Origin: Pararhizobium polonicum
Lineage (GTDB): Bacteria > Pseudomonadota > Alphaproteobacteria > Rhizobiales > Rhizobiaceae
Length of the DNA stretch: 64,000 nt
NCBI RefSeq assembly: GCF_001687365.1
Contig: NZ_LGLV01000004.1
Span: 682,001 to 746,000 of the forward strand
Reading direction: 5' to 3'
In this document: positions 39,760 through 48,691 of the stretch, piece after piece
Layout: each line of letters begins with the position of its first letter
How positions within the stretch are numbered: the first letter of the stretch is position 1
Made by a program: the position numbers and the translations under genes
Notes under the pieces: generated by a model
The model's database searches: none
Told to the model about the DNA's origin: nothing
Seen by the model: the letters and a program-made list of their open reading frames with translations, nothing else

Positions 39760-40764
39760 ATGACACACAAGAAAAAGCCCAAGGTCTATATCACCCGCAA
39801 ACTGCCCGATGTCGTCGAGACGCGCATGCGGGAGCTGTTCGATGCCGAACTGAACATCGACGACACGCCGCGCAGCCAACCGGAGCTGGTGGCCGCGGTC
39901 AAGCGGGCGGACGTGCTCGTTCCGACGCTGACCGACCGGATCGACGCGGCGCTGATCGAACAGGCCGGACCGCAGCTGAAATTGATCGCAAGCTTTTCAA
40001 ACGGTGTCGATCATATCGACATCGACGCGGCCGCGCGGCGCGGCATCACCGTCACCAACACGCCGAACGTGCTGACGGAAGATACGGCCGACATGACGCT
40101 TGCGCTCATTCTGGCCGTGCCCCGCCGCCTGACCGAAGGCGCGCGAATCCTCACCGACAGGAAAGAGGAATGGGCCGGCTGGTCGCCGACCTGGATGCTC
40201 GGGCGGCGGATTTCCGGCAAGCGCATCGGCATTGTCGGCATGGGCCGGATCGGCACCGCCGTTGCCCGCCGCGCCAAGGCCTTCGGGCTTTCGATCCACT
40301 ATCACAACCGCAAGCGCGTCAGCGCCGAGACCGAGGAAAAGCTGGAGGCGACCTATTGGGACAGCCTCGACCAGATGCTCGCCCGCGTCGATATCGTTTC
40401 GGTCAACTGCCCGTCGACACCCGCTACCTATCATCTGCTCTCGGCACGGCGGCTCGCGCTGATGCAGCCGACCAGCTACATCGTCAACACGGCACGCGGC
40501 GGCATCGTCGATGAGGCGGCGCTGATCAAATGTTTGCGCGAAGGCAAGATCGCCGGCGCCGGGCTCGACGTGTTCGAAAACGAACCGGCGGTGAACCCGA
40601 AGCTCGTCAAGCTTGCCAGCGAGGGCAAGGTCGTGCTGTTGCCGCATATGAGCTCGGCGACGCTCGAGGGCCGTATCGACATGGGCGACAAGGTGGTGAT
40701 CAACATCCGCACCTTCTTCGACGGACACCGCCCGCCGGACCGCGTGCTGCCCGGCAGGGCCTGA
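39760..40764 (+). CDS. D-2-hydroxyacid dehydrogenase (glyoxylate reductase-like)
   Basis: A 334-residue NAD(P)-dependent dehydrogenase. The substrate-binding FSNGVDHIDIDAA motif is at about 79-91. The nucleotide loop GIVGMGRIGTAVARR is near 160. The catalytic Arg is in NTARGGIVDEAAL (about 243-255), Glu in VFENEP and His in LLPHMSSAT (about 295). It resembles GyaR/GhrB-type glyoxylate reductases. It is unrelated in detail to the GhrA-like gene at 19518. The exact substrate is not shown by sequence. Confidence 0.9.
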   Translation: MTHKKKPKVYITRKLPDVVETRMRELFDAELNIDDTPRSQPELVAAVKRADVLVPTLTDRIDAALIEQAGPQLKLIASFSNGVDHIDIDAAARRGITVTNTPNVLTEDTADMTLALILAVPRRLTEGARILTDRKEEWAGWSPTWMLGRRISGKRIGIVGMGRIGTAVARRAKAFGLSIHYHNRKRVSAETEEKLEATYWDSLDQMLARVDIVSVNCPSTPATYHLLSARRLALMQPTSYIVNTARGGIVDEAALIKCLREGKIAGAGLDVFENEPAVNPKLVKLASEGKVVLLPHMSSATLEGRIDMGDKVVINIRTFFDGHRPPDRVLPGRA

Positions 40765-40767
40765 TCC

Positions 40768-41238
40768 TCAAAGCATCTTGCGCATCTCGATATAGGTCGG
40801 ACGCGAGAAGCCGGGATGGGCCGCCTGCGCGGTCCTGACAAACCCCCATCGCGCAAAGACGCGGTGGTTTTCCGCAAGCTCGATCCGCGTTTCGAGACGA
40901 AGGCTGGAGAAGCCGCATTCGACGGCATGGTCCTCAGCCGCCTGCAGCAATATACGCCCAACACCCTTGCCTTGTGCCTCCGGAGCGACGGCAAGCTTGC
41001 CTATGTACAGACAATCGGGCGGCTCGGGCTTGCAGAAAACGCAGCCGAGCAATCGCCCGCTATCGACCGCCGCATAGGACTTCTCCGCCCTGGCCTTCTC
41101 CTGCAGGGACTGACGCGTCAGCCGCAGGGCCGACGATGGCGGATCGATGCGCGGGTGCATATAGGCGAATGAGGCAAGGATGAGAGCCAGAAGCGCATCC
41201 CAATCCGCAAACGCGTCATCGATCGGCAGGAGGTTCAT
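40768..41238 (-). CDS. GNAT-family N-acetyltransferase
   Basis: A 156-residue acetyltransferase. Motif A is LYIGKLAVAPEAQGKGVGRILL (about 77-98), with the QGKGVG acetyl-CoA loop; motif B AENHRVFARWGFV follows near 123-135. The N-terminal 27 residues (DDAFADWDALLALILASFAYM) are typical of a group found in Rhizobiales. The start overlaps the stop of the upstream MoeB-like gene by four bases, so they are co-transcribed. The substrate is unknown. Confidence 0.9.
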   Translation of the reverse strand: MNLLPIDDAFADWDALLALILASFAYMHPRIDPPSSALRLTRQSLQEKARAEKSYAAVDSGRLLGCVFCKPEPPDCLYIGKLAVAPEAQGKGVGRILLQAAEDHAVECGFSSLRLETRIELAENHRVFARWGFVRTAQAAHPGFSRPTYIEMRKML

Positions 41239-41996
41239 CGAACTTTCCGGCTGTATTTGATGGTCTCGAACCGTGCCGCCAGCCCATCATACATCAGGAG
41301 ACGGCCGATCAGCGGCTCTCCTGCCCCGGTGATGATCTTGATGACCTCCATAGCCTGCAATGTACCAAGCACGCCCGTGAGCGCGCCGACGATACCGGCC
41401 TCGGCGCAGGAAGGAACGACGCCGGGCGGCGGCGGTGCCGGAAAGAGATCGCGATAGCCGGGGTTCAGACTCCCGTTCGCAGCCACCTTCCACGGCTGGA
41501 GAACCGTGAGCGAGCCATCGAAGCGGCCAACGGCGGCGGTCACCAGCGTGATCTCCAGCCGCTCCGCCGTATCGGCGGCCAGATAGCGGGTTTCGAAATT
41601 ATCCGAACCGTCGACGATAATGCCGTAGCCGTGAAAGAGTGCCTCGGCATTGGCCGCGTTCAGCCGCTCGATATGGCGGATCACCTCGACATGCGGATTG
41701 ATACGTTGAATGGCATCGATGGCGCTGTCGGCCTTGGCGCGGCCGATATCCGGCGTGCCATGGATGATCTGCCGCTGCAGGTTCGACAGGGAGACCGTGT
41801 CGTCATCGACGATGCCGAGCGTGCCGACACCGGCGGCGGCGAGATATTGCAGCACCGGCGCACCGAGGCCGCCGGCACCGATGACCAGAACACGGGCTGC
41901 CTTCAGCGCCTGCTGCCCGGCCCCGCCGATCTCGGGCAGGATGATGTGGCGGGCGTAGCGCTGCACTTCTTCGGGGTTCAGAGGTTGTTTGCTCAT
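41235..41996 (-). CDS. MoeB/ThiF/HesA-type E1-like adenylyltransferase lacking zinc cysteines
   Basis: A 253-residue protein that would adenylate the C-terminal Gly-Gly of a sulfur carrier (MoaD or ThiS). ATP-binding GAGGLGAPVLQYLAAAGVG (about 38-56) and the DDDTVSLSNLQRQ motif (about 63-75) are intact, as is VDGSDNFETR. The position of the first zinc pair (CYRC in E. coli MoeB) reads GYRD, and the C-terminal CxxC is missing because the protein ends at YSRKVR. A lone Cys remains in VPSCAEAG. The start at 41996 was chosen on family alignment; its ribosome site is weak. Which carrier it serves cannot be told. Confidence 0.85.
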   Translation of the reverse strand: MSKQPLNPEEVQRYARHIILPEIGGAGQQALKAARVLVIGAGGLGAPVLQYLAAAGVGTLGIVDDDTVSLSNLQRQIIHGTPDIGRAKADSAIDAIQRINPHVEVIRHIERLNAANAEALFHGYGIIVDGSDNFETRYLAADTAERLEITLVTAAVGRFDGSLTVLQPWKVAANGSLNPGYRDLFPAPPPPGVVPSCAEAGIVGALTGVLGTLQAMEVIKIITGAGEPLIGRLLMYDGLAARFETIKYSRKVR

Positions 41997-42006
41997 GATG
42001 GGACTG

Positions 42007-43131
42007 TCACCCGGAAACGGTGCCGTTGGCAACGGTGAGATAGCGTGCCCGATCGCCAAGGGCTGAGAACATCGACCGGTCCGTACCGGTCATGAAGGCC
42101 TGACCGCCGAGATCATCGACCAGATCGAAAAGCGCGGCACGGCGCCCTTCATCGAGATGGGCGGCGATTTCATCAAGGAGAAGGACCGGCGCATGGCCGG
42201 TCATGTTGCCGACGAGACGGGCATGGGCAAGGACGAGGCCGACAAGCAGCGCCTTCTGCTCGCCGGTCGAGCAGCGCGCGGCTTCCATGTTCTTGGCGCG
42301 GTGGCGGATCAGGAGATCGCTGCGGTGGGGGCCGTCAAGCGTGCGGCCGGCAGCCGCGTCGCGGTAACGGCCGTTCTTCATCATATCCAGATACTGTTCT
42401 TCCAGATCGAACGCCGGGCGGTGCCACTCGCCGTCGAGAAATCCCGACAGGGCCAGATCGGCGGCCGGAAAGACGCCACCTTCGTGGTTCTTCTCCACCA
42501 GACCGGCCAGAAGACCGAGCATTTCCTGCCGGGCCAGCGCCATGGAGATACCGAGTTCGGCCATCTGACGCTCCAGCCCGGTCAGCCAGACCGGGTCCGC
42601 CCGTCCTTCGGATAGAAGCTTGTTACGGCTGCGCATGGCACGCTCGTAATCGGTGGCGCGCCGGCCATGCTCGGGGTCGAGCGACAGGACCAGCCGGTCG
42701 AGAAAGCGGCGGCGGTCGCCCGAGCCGCCCGTGAACAGCCCATCCATGGCCGGTGTCAGCCACAGCACGCGCAGATGATCAAGCAGTTCGTCCACCGTCT
42801 TTGCCGTCGTGCCGTTGAGGCGCAGCCGGCGCGTCTGGCCTTCTTCCGCTCCGGCCGTGCCCGTGCCGATTTCGACCGGACCATCCATGCCCTCCAATTC
42901 CGCAAACACGGAAAATCCGGTTTCGGCGCCGACGCGCGCCACATCGGCATAGGCAGCCCGGCGCAGACCGCGCCCGGGAGACAGGAAGGAGACAGCCTCC
43001 ATCAGGTTGGTCTTGCCCGCGCCGTTCTCGCCGGTCAGCACCACATGGCGGTCATCGAGATCGAGCGACAGTCCCGCATAGTTGCGGAAATCACTGAGCT
43101 TCAGACGGGAAAGGGAAACCTTGTGCGGCAT
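42007..43131 (-). CDS. recF: DNA replication and repair protein RecF
   Basis: A 374-residue SMC-like ATPase that loads RecA at gaps with RecO and RecR. It begins MPHKVSLSRLKLSDFRNYAG. Walker A GENGAGKTNLMEAVSFLSPG is near 34-53, the signature is CSTGEQKALLVG (about 292-303), and Walker B VLLLDEIAAHLDEGRR (about 320-335). All are intact and the length is normal. The start at 43131 matches the family; the longer reading to 43269 is not conserved. It precedes the MoeB-like gene by ten bases. Confidence 0.96.
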   Translation of the reverse strand: MPHKVSLSRLKLSDFRNYAGLSLDLDDRHVVLTGENGAGKTNLMEAVSFLSPGRGLRRAAYADVARVGAETGFSVFAELEGMDGPVEIGTGTAGAEEGQTRRLRLNGTTAKTVDELLDHLRVLWLTPAMDGLFTGGSGDRRRFLDRLVLSLDPEHGRRATDYERAMRSRNKLLSEGRADPVWLTGLERQMAELGISMALARQEMLGLLAGLVEKNHEGGVFPAADLALSGFLDGEWHRPAFDLEEQYLDMMKNGRYRDAAAGRTLDGPHRSDLLIRHRAKNMEAARCSTGEQKALLVGLVLAHARLVGNMTGHAPVLLLDEIAAHLDEGRRAALFDLVDDLGGQAFMTGTDRSMFSALGDRARYLTVANGTVSG

Positions 43132-43299
43132 GGGAAATCCGGTTGCGTTGGGGTGAGAGCTAAGCCCAGAGGACGCCGATGGCAAGACGGAACATCGGTC
43201 CACATCAATCAGGAGGCAGCGGATACGCACATCACCGAACTGTGACAGAAAATTTGCCGCAGCGCACACATGTCCGGTTGCGCAGGCATGAATACTAAA

Positions 43300-43318
43300 A
43301 TAAGATTGCTTATCTTAT
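43300..43318. promoter_or_regulatory. Candidate MarR operator before emrAB
   Basis: ATAAGAT at 43300-43306 and ATCTTAT at 43312-43318 are 7-bp perfect arms around TGCTT, in an AT-rich patch 27 bases before the marR start. Size, position and AT-richness fit a MarR dimer site controlling the marR-emrAB operon. Confidence 0.6.
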
Positions 43319-43345
43319 GCATGCTAATCATATGGCACTCATTCC

Positions 43346-43807
43346 ATGAACCTCGCCCCCAATCTGGGCTTTTTGCTTCACGACGTCGCCCGGCTGCTGC
43401 GCAAGCGCTTCGAGCAACGCGCAAAGCATATGGGCCTGACGCGCTCGCAGTGGCAGACGATTGCCTATCTCTCCCGCAACGAAGGCATTCACCAGAGCGG
43501 CCTTGCCGAGTTGCTTGAAATAGAGCCGATCACCTTGATGCGGGTTCTCGACAAGCTGGTCGAGCGTGGTTTCATCGAGCGCAAGCGGCATGAAACAGAC
43601 CGCCGTATTGCCCTTTTGTACACGACGGAAAGCGCCCGTGCCCTGCTGTCCGACATGCGCGCCATCGGCGACGTAACGCGCGGCGAAGCACTTGACGGCA
43701 TTCCGGACGACGACCGCGAAAAGCTCGTCGCCATTCTCGACCTGATGAAATCCAACCTCCTGCAGGCCTGCCGCGCGCCGGCCGACAAAGAAACGCACCA
43801 TGGCTGA
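43346..43807 (+). CDS. MarR-family regulator of the emrAB operon
   Basis: A 153-residue MarR protein with N-terminal helix LGFLLHDVARLLRKRFEQRA, winged helix SGLAELLEIEPITLMRVLDK and the wing RKRHETDRRIALLYTT. It resembles the EmrR/MprA type. The first eight bases of emrA overlap its end, and a palindrome sits just upstream, so it most likely represses its own operon until an inhibitor or drug binds. Confidence 0.92.
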   Translation: MNLAPNLGFLLHDVARLLRKRFEQRAKHMGLTRSQWQTIAYLSRNEGIHQSGLAELLEIEPITLMRVLDKLVERGFIERKRHETDRRIALLYTTESARALLSDMRAIGDVTRGEALDGIPDDDREKLVAILDLMKSNLLQACRAPADKETHHG

Positions 43808-45005
43808 CACATCCTCCCTTCGCGTACCCGCCAATGCCAATATCACTGCCCTGGAGACATCCGAGGGCGCGACGGCCGAAGCAAAGATCGCGGCGCCGCC
43901 TTCGACCGAAGCGGCCCCCGTTGCCACAGCCGGCACGGCCCGCCGCCGCAGCCTTACCCGGCCGATCCTGTTCGCGCTGCTGCCCGCCGCGCTGATTGCC
44001 GGCGGCTATTTTTATGTGACCGGCGGCCAGATCATGGAAACGGACAACGCCTATCTCCAGGCCGACATGGTCGGCGTCTCGACCGATGTTGCCGGCATCG
44101 TCGCCTCCGTCAATGTGCACGAAAACGAAGAGGTCAAGGCCGGCCAGGTGCTGTTCCAGCTGAAGCCGGATTCCTTCCGCATCGCGCTGGACGGTGCAGA
44201 AGCCAAGATGGCGGCGGCACGCAACCAGCTCTTGAACCTCAAGGCAAGCTATACGCAGACGCTGGCACAGATCGCCCAGGTCGAAGCCGACATCCCCTAC
44301 TACCAGACGGTCTTCGACCGGCAGCAGACGCTGATTTCGAATGCCGCCGCCTCGCATGCGGCCTATGACGATGCCAAGCACAATCTGGAAGCGGCAAGAC
44401 AGAAGGTTACCGTCGCCAAGGCGCAGGCCGAAGCGACGCTGGCACAGCTTGGCGGCGATGCCGCCCAGCCGATCGAAAACAACCCGGTCTATCTGGAAGC
44501 CAAATCGGCGGTGGACAATGCCCAGCGCGAACTCGACGATACGACCGTGCGCGCGCCGTTCGACGGTGTCGTCACCAATGTCAACGCGCTGCAGCCCGGC
44601 AGCTATCTCGAGGCCGCGCAGCAGGCCTTCTCGCTGGTCTCCACCAGCAATATGTGGATATCGGCCAATCCGAAGGAAACCGAGCTTACCTATGTGAAAC
44701 CCGGCCAGCCGGTGACGATCACCGTCGATACCTATCCGGGCGTCGAGTGGAAGGGCAAGGTCGCCAGCGTCAGCCCGGCGTCCGGCGCCAGCTTCGCGCT
44801 GCTTCCGGCGCAGAACACATCCGGCAACTGGGTCAAGGTCGTACAGCGCATTCCGATGCGCGTGACGATCGACGATACCGCCGGCAAGCCGCCGCTTCGC
44901 GTCGGCATGAGCACGCTTGTCGCGGTCGATACCGGTCACGCCCGCGGCCTGCCGGAATCCATCGAGAAACTTTTCGGCCGTTCGACCGCGAACGCCCACG
45001 AGTAA
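43800..45005 (+). CDS. emrA: EmrA-like membrane fusion protein
   Basis: A 401-residue periplasmic adaptor. A long acidic/Ala-rich N terminus precedes one membrane helix (about 58-78, PILFALLPAALIAGGYFYVT). Then comes the biotinyl-lipoyl half GIVASVNVHENEEVKAGQVL, a helical hairpin (about 130-220), and the barrel domain RAPFDGVVTNVNALQPGSYL. It links the inner-membrane EmrB pump to an outer-membrane TolC channel (not in this window). It overlaps the marR end and is followed seven bases later by emrB. Confidence 0.9.
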   Translation: MADTSSLRVPANANITALETSEGATAEAKIAAPPSTEAAPVATAGTARRRSLTRPILFALLPAALIAGGYFYVTGGQIMETDNAYLQADMVGVSTDVAGIVASVNVHENEEVKAGQVLFQLKPDSFRIALDGAEAKMAAARNQLLNLKASYTQTLAQIAQVEADIPYYQTVFDRQQTLISNAAASHAAYDDAKHNLEAARQKVTVAKAQAEATLAQLGGDAAQPIENNPVYLEAKSAVDNAQRELDDTTVRAPFDGVVTNVNALQPGSYLEAAQQAFSLVSTSNMWISANPKETELTYVKPGQPVTITVDTYPGVEWKGKVASVSPASGASFALLPAQNTSGNWVKVVQRIPMRVTIDDTAGKPPLRVGMSTLVAVDTGHARGLPESIEKLFGRSTANAHE

Positions 45006-45011
45006 CACGCC

Positions 45012-46553
45012 ATGAGCAGCATCCCATCCGCGGCAACGACCCCGGTCGCCAATCGCGGCGCCATCACGGCCTGCATCATCCTGGCCGTGATCATGCAGGC
45101 GCTGGACACGACGATCGCCAATGTGGCGCTGCCCTATATCCAGGGCAGCGTGGCGGCGAGCGCCGACCAGATCAACTGGGTGCTGACTTCCTATATCGTC
45201 GCGGCGGCGATCATGACACCGCCGTCCGGGTTTCTGGCGGCGAAATTCGGCCGCAAGCGCGTTCTCCTGGTGGCGATCGTCGGCTTCGTCGCGGCCTCGG
45301 TTCTGTGTGGCCTGGCGCAATCGCTGCCGCAGATCGTCGGTTTCCGGCTGCTGCAGGGTCTTTTCGGCGCAGCGCTCGTTCCCCTGTCCCAAGGCATCCT
45401 GCTCGACATCTATTCGACCGAGGAGCGCGGGTCGGCGATGGCGCTGTTCGGCGTCTCGGTCATGGTCGGCCCGGTGCTCGGGCCTGTCATCGGCGGCTGG
45501 CTGACGGAAAACATCAGCTGGCGCTGGGTGTTCTATATCAACGTGCCGATCGGCGCCCTTGCCTTCGCCGGCATCAGCATCTTCGTCAAGGAAACCAGGC
45601 TGGATACCCAGGCAAAGCTCGACTGGTTCGGTTTCGGCATGCTCAGCCTCGGCATCGCCTCGCTGCAGCTGTTTCTCGATCGCGGCGGCCAGTTGGACTG
45701 GTTTTCATCCGGCGAGATCCTCGTCGAGGCCATCGTCTGCGCCAGCGCCTTCTACCTTCTGGTGATCCACACGCTGACGGCCGAGAAATCCTTCATCAAT
45801 CCGCGCCTGTTCCTCGACCAGAATTTCGCCGTCAGCATGCTGTTCATCTTCGTCGTCGGCGTCACCTATCTGGCCTCGCTGGCGCTGATGACGCCCTACC
45901 TGCAGTCGCTGATGGGCTATCCGGTCGTCACCGCCGGCATCGTCATGGGGCCGCGCGGACTGGGCACGATGGTCTGCATGTTCGTCGTCGGCCGCCTGAT
46001 CGGCAAGGTCGACACCCGCATCCTGCTGTTCGCCGGTCTCGCCATCACCGCCTGGGCGATGTACGACATGATCGGCTGGACGCCGGACGTTTCGCAGTGG
46101 ACCATCATCTCCGTCGGCTTCATACAGGGCGCCGGGCTCGGCTTCCTGTTCGTGCCGCTGACGACGATCGCCTTTGCCACCCTGCCCGCCGAGATGCGCG
46201 GCGACGGCACCGGCCTTTACAATCTCTCGCGCAATATCGGCTCCAGCGTCGGCATCGCCGTCGTCTCGGCCCTGCTGATCGAGAACACGCAGATCAACCA
46301 CGCTTCGATCGCAGCCTATGTGACGCCGTTCAACCACGCCTTTCAGGCGCCGGCAGCGGCAGGGCTCGATCCGATGACGGCCGTGGGCCGCGCCTCGCTC
46401 GACAGTATCGTCACACTGCAGGCGACGATCATTGCCTATATGGATGATTTCAAGCTCCTGATGATCATGTCGCTCGCCGTCATGCCGCTGGTCTTCCTAC
46501 TGCGCAAGCCAAAGGCGCCGCCGGCGGTCGATCACAGCGTTGCGATGGAATAG
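45012..46553 (+). CDS. emrB: EmrB-like DHA2 multidrug exporter
   Basis: A 513-residue MFS protein with about 14 membrane helices. The DHA2 signature LDTTIANVALPYIQGSV is at about 33-49. Motif A appears as GFLAAKFGRKRVLLVAIVGF (about 74-93) and motif C as GPVLGPVIGGWLTE (about 155). It exports hydrophobic toxic compounds using the proton gradient. It is transcribed with marR and emrA. A six-bp hairpin (46555-46570) overlaps the convergent GST stop. Confidence 0.92.
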   Translation: MSSIPSAATTPVANRGAITACIILAVIMQALDTTIANVALPYIQGSVAASADQINWVLTSYIVAAAIMTPPSGFLAAKFGRKRVLLVAIVGFVAASVLCGLAQSLPQIVGFRLLQGLFGAALVPLSQGILLDIYSTEERGSAMALFGVSVMVGPVLGPVIGGWLTENISWRWVFYINVPIGALAFAGISIFVKETRLDTQAKLDWFGFGMLSLGIASLQLFLDRGGQLDWFSSGEILVEAIVCASAFYLLVIHTLTAEKSFINPRLFLDQNFAVSMLFIFVVGVTYLASLALMTPYLQSLMGYPVVTAGIVMGPRGLGTMVCMFVVGRLIGKVDTRILLFAGLAITAWAMYDMIGWTPDVSQWTIISVGFIQGAGLGFLFVPLTTIAFATLPAEMRGDGTGLYNLSRNIGSSVGIAVVSALLIENTQINHASIAAYVTPFNHAFQAPAAAGLDPMTAVGRASLDSIVTLQATIIAYMDDFKLLMIMSLAVMPLVFLLRKPKAPPAVDHSVAME

Positions 46554-46554
46554 G

Positions 46555-46570
46555 CCGGTCTTATGACCGG
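46555..46570. terminator. Short hairpin shared by convergent emrB and GST genes
   Basis: CCGGTC-TTAT-GACCGG, a 6-bp perfect stem two bases after the emrB stop and covering the stop of the convergent GST gene. It is weak and without a T tract, so it is only a possible terminator. Confidence 0.35.
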
Positions 46571-47280
46571 TCAAGCTCCGGATAATACCGAAAGATCCCC
46601 TGTTCGTTGAAGGCAAGGCGGCGTTCCGAGGCAAGATAGGCCTCGATTCGCGGCAATTCACGAACCTGGGCGTTGAGCGCAACAAGAAGCGGATAGTCCG
46701 GCTCTGCCGCAGTCATCGCGCGTGGGAAAGCATAGTGCAGACCTTCGACCAGATGAAACAGCGACAGATCGACATAGGTGAGCGTATCGCCGAGGGCATG
46801 GACCTGCCCTTGCGGCTTCTTCACCAGCTGTTTTTCGAAGTAGCCAAGGAATTTCGGCAGCCGTTCATCAAGAAAATTTTCGGTGCGCCGCAGCGCTTCG
46901 TCCTTTTGGTCTTCGTAATAGAGCGACACGCCGATCGGATGATGGGTATCGTGGATTTCGGCGACGAAATCGGTGATGCAGAGCTGCAGCCCATGCGCCG
47001 TTATCCGACCGGCTTCATCCTCGGGCGCGAGACCGAGCCGATTTCCAAGGTAAAGCAGAATATTGGCGGCGTGGGAGATGACGAGCTCTCCGTCTTTCAG
47101 GAAGGGCGGGGCGAGCGGAGCGATGCCTTCCGTCCTGTTCTTCATCATCGCCATCATGCGGGCCATACCGCCATCATTGCGGGCGACATCGATGTAATCG
47201 GCGCCGGCCTGTTCCAATGCCAGACGGACGAACTCCCCCCGGCCGGGGATGCCATCCCAGTAATAGAGTTCATAGGTCAT
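46561..47280 (-). CDS. Glutathione S-transferase
   Basis: A 239-residue cytosolic GST. The N-terminal thioredoxin-like domain starts MTYELYYWDGIPGRGEFVRL (about 1-85). Its catalytic Tyr is expected near residue 4-8, and LVISHAANILLYLG is the glutathione-contacting Ser region. The C-terminal helical domain has LTYVDLSLFHLVEGL. It resembles the sigma/alpha-like group (PGRGEFVR), which conjugates glutathione to electrophiles. GGAGGAGCGCC is a strong ribosome site. It lies downstream of dnaJ on the same strand with a 132-base gap. Confidence 0.88.
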   Translation of the reverse strand: MTYELYYWDGIPGRGEFVRLALEQAGADYIDVARNDGGMARMMAMMKNRTEGIAPLAPPFLKDGELVISHAANILLYLGNRLGLAPEDEAGRITAHGLQLCITDFVAEIHDTHHPIGVSLYYEDQKDEALRRTENFLDERLPKFLGYFEKQLVKKPQGQVHALGDTLTYVDLSLFHLVEGLHYAFPRAMTAAEPDYPLLVALNAQVRELPRIEAYLASERRLAFNEQGIFRYYPELDRS

Positions 47281-47412
47281 CGGCGCTCCTCCTGAAGGCG
47301 AGGCCTCAATGGTGTGCCATGCGCATGGCCAATGAAAATGGCCGAAAGCATCGCTGCCTCCGGCCTAGATATATTGCGGATCGCCGGTTCGACCAGTCGC
47401 CGATTGCGACGA

Positions 47413-48543
47413 TCACTCGATGTCGAAGAAATCCTTCATGCGGGAAAAGAAGCCCGCCGATTCCGGATTGTTTTCCTTCGACGACAGTTCCTCGAATTCC
47501 TTGAGAAGTTCGCGCTGGCGCTTGGTGAGCTTCTGCGGCGTCTCGATACCGATCTGGATATAGAGATCGCCGACCTGGCTGGAGCGCAGCACCGGCATGC
47601 CCTTGCCCTTGAGGCGGAACTGCTTGCCGGCCTGCGTGCCTTCCGGCACTGAAACACGGGACTTGGTGCCGTCGAGCGTCGCCACATCGAACTTGCCGCC
47701 GAGCGCTGCCGTCGTCATCGAGATCGGTACGCTGCAATAGAGATCGGCGCCGTCGCGCTGATAGAACTCATGCGGCTTGACCGACAGGAAGATATAGAGA
47801 TCGCCCGACGGCCCGCCGCGCAGGCCCGCCTCGCCCTCACCCGACAGGCGGATGCGCGTGCCGTCTTCAATACCGGCCGGGATGTTGACCGAGAGCGAAC
47901 GCTCTTCGGTGATGCGGCCGTGGCCGTGGCACTTCACGCAGGGGTCGGCAATGGTCTGGCCGCGGCCGTGGCAGGTCGGGCAGGTGCGCTCGATCGAGAA
48001 GAAGCCCTGGGCTGCGCGCACACGGCCGGACCCCTGACAGGTGGCGCAGGTGGTCGGCTTGGTGCCGGGCTTGGCGCCCGAGCCGGTGCAGACGTCGCAG
48101 GTGATCGAGGTCGGCACGCGGATCTGCGCGGTCTTGCCGGCATAGGCCTCTTCCAGCGAGATTTCCATGTTGTAGCGCAGATCGGCGCCGCGCTCGCGGC
48201 CACCGGACGACCGCCGCTGCCGGCCACCGCCCATCATCTCGCCAAAGATGTCTTCGAAGATATCGGAGAAGCCGCCAGCCCCGCCGCCCATGCCGGCACC
48301 GCCGCCACCCATGCCGCCCTGCTCGAAGGCCGCATGGCCATAGCGGTCATAGGCTGCCCGCTTCTGCGGATCCTTGAGCATCTCATAGGCCAGGCTGATC
48401 TCTTTGAAAGTCTTTTCCGCTTCCGCGTCGCCGGGATTCTTGTCCGGGTGATACTTCATCGCCAGTTTGCGGAAAGCGCTCTTGAGCTCCTTCTCGTCCG
48501 CTGTTTTCGCAACGCCGAGCGTTTCGTAAAGATCACGTTTCAT
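47413..48543 (-). CDS. dnaJ: Chaperone DnaJ
   Basis: A 376-residue Hsp40 co-chaperone. The J domain (1-70) has the HPD motif at 32-34. A Gly/Phe-rich linker (about 75-115) precedes four zinc-binding CxxCxGxG repeats at about 149, 166, 188 and 202, with CDVCTGSG and CPTCHGRG intact. The C-terminal peptide-binding domains follow. It stimulates DnaK ATPase. Unusually, dnaK is not adjacent: a membrane acyltransferase gene and an intrinsic terminator lie between them, so dnaJ probably has its own promoter in 48544-48691. Confidence 0.96.
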   Translation of the reverse strand: MKRDLYETLGVAKTADEKELKSAFRKLAMKYHPDKNPGDAEAEKTFKEISLAYEMLKDPQKRAAYDRYGHAAFEQGGMGGGGAGMGGGAGGFSDIFEDIFGEMMGGGRQRRSSGGRERGADLRYNMEISLEEAYAGKTAQIRVPTSITCDVCTGSGAKPGTKPTTCATCQGSGRVRAAQGFFSIERTCPTCHGRGQTIADPCVKCHGHGRITEERSLSVNIPAGIEDGTRIRLSGEGEAGLRGGPSGDLYIFLSVKPHEFYQRDGADLYCSVPISMTTAALGGKFDVATLDGTKSRVSVPEGTQAGKQFRLKGKGMPVLRSSQVGDLYIQIGIETPQKLTKRQRELLKEFEELSSKENNPESAGFFSRMKDFFDIE

Positions 48544-48691
48544 GCTTGCAGATTGTCCTGTTGAATAGGCGCGTCAAAACCGGCTGCCCGGCGGTCGCCA
48601 AATTTCCTTGCAACAGGATTTAGTAAACCTTCAAGCGCGATACCATAGGCAATACACTATCTCGGCCGCTTTTTGTCAGAAAAGCACAGAT

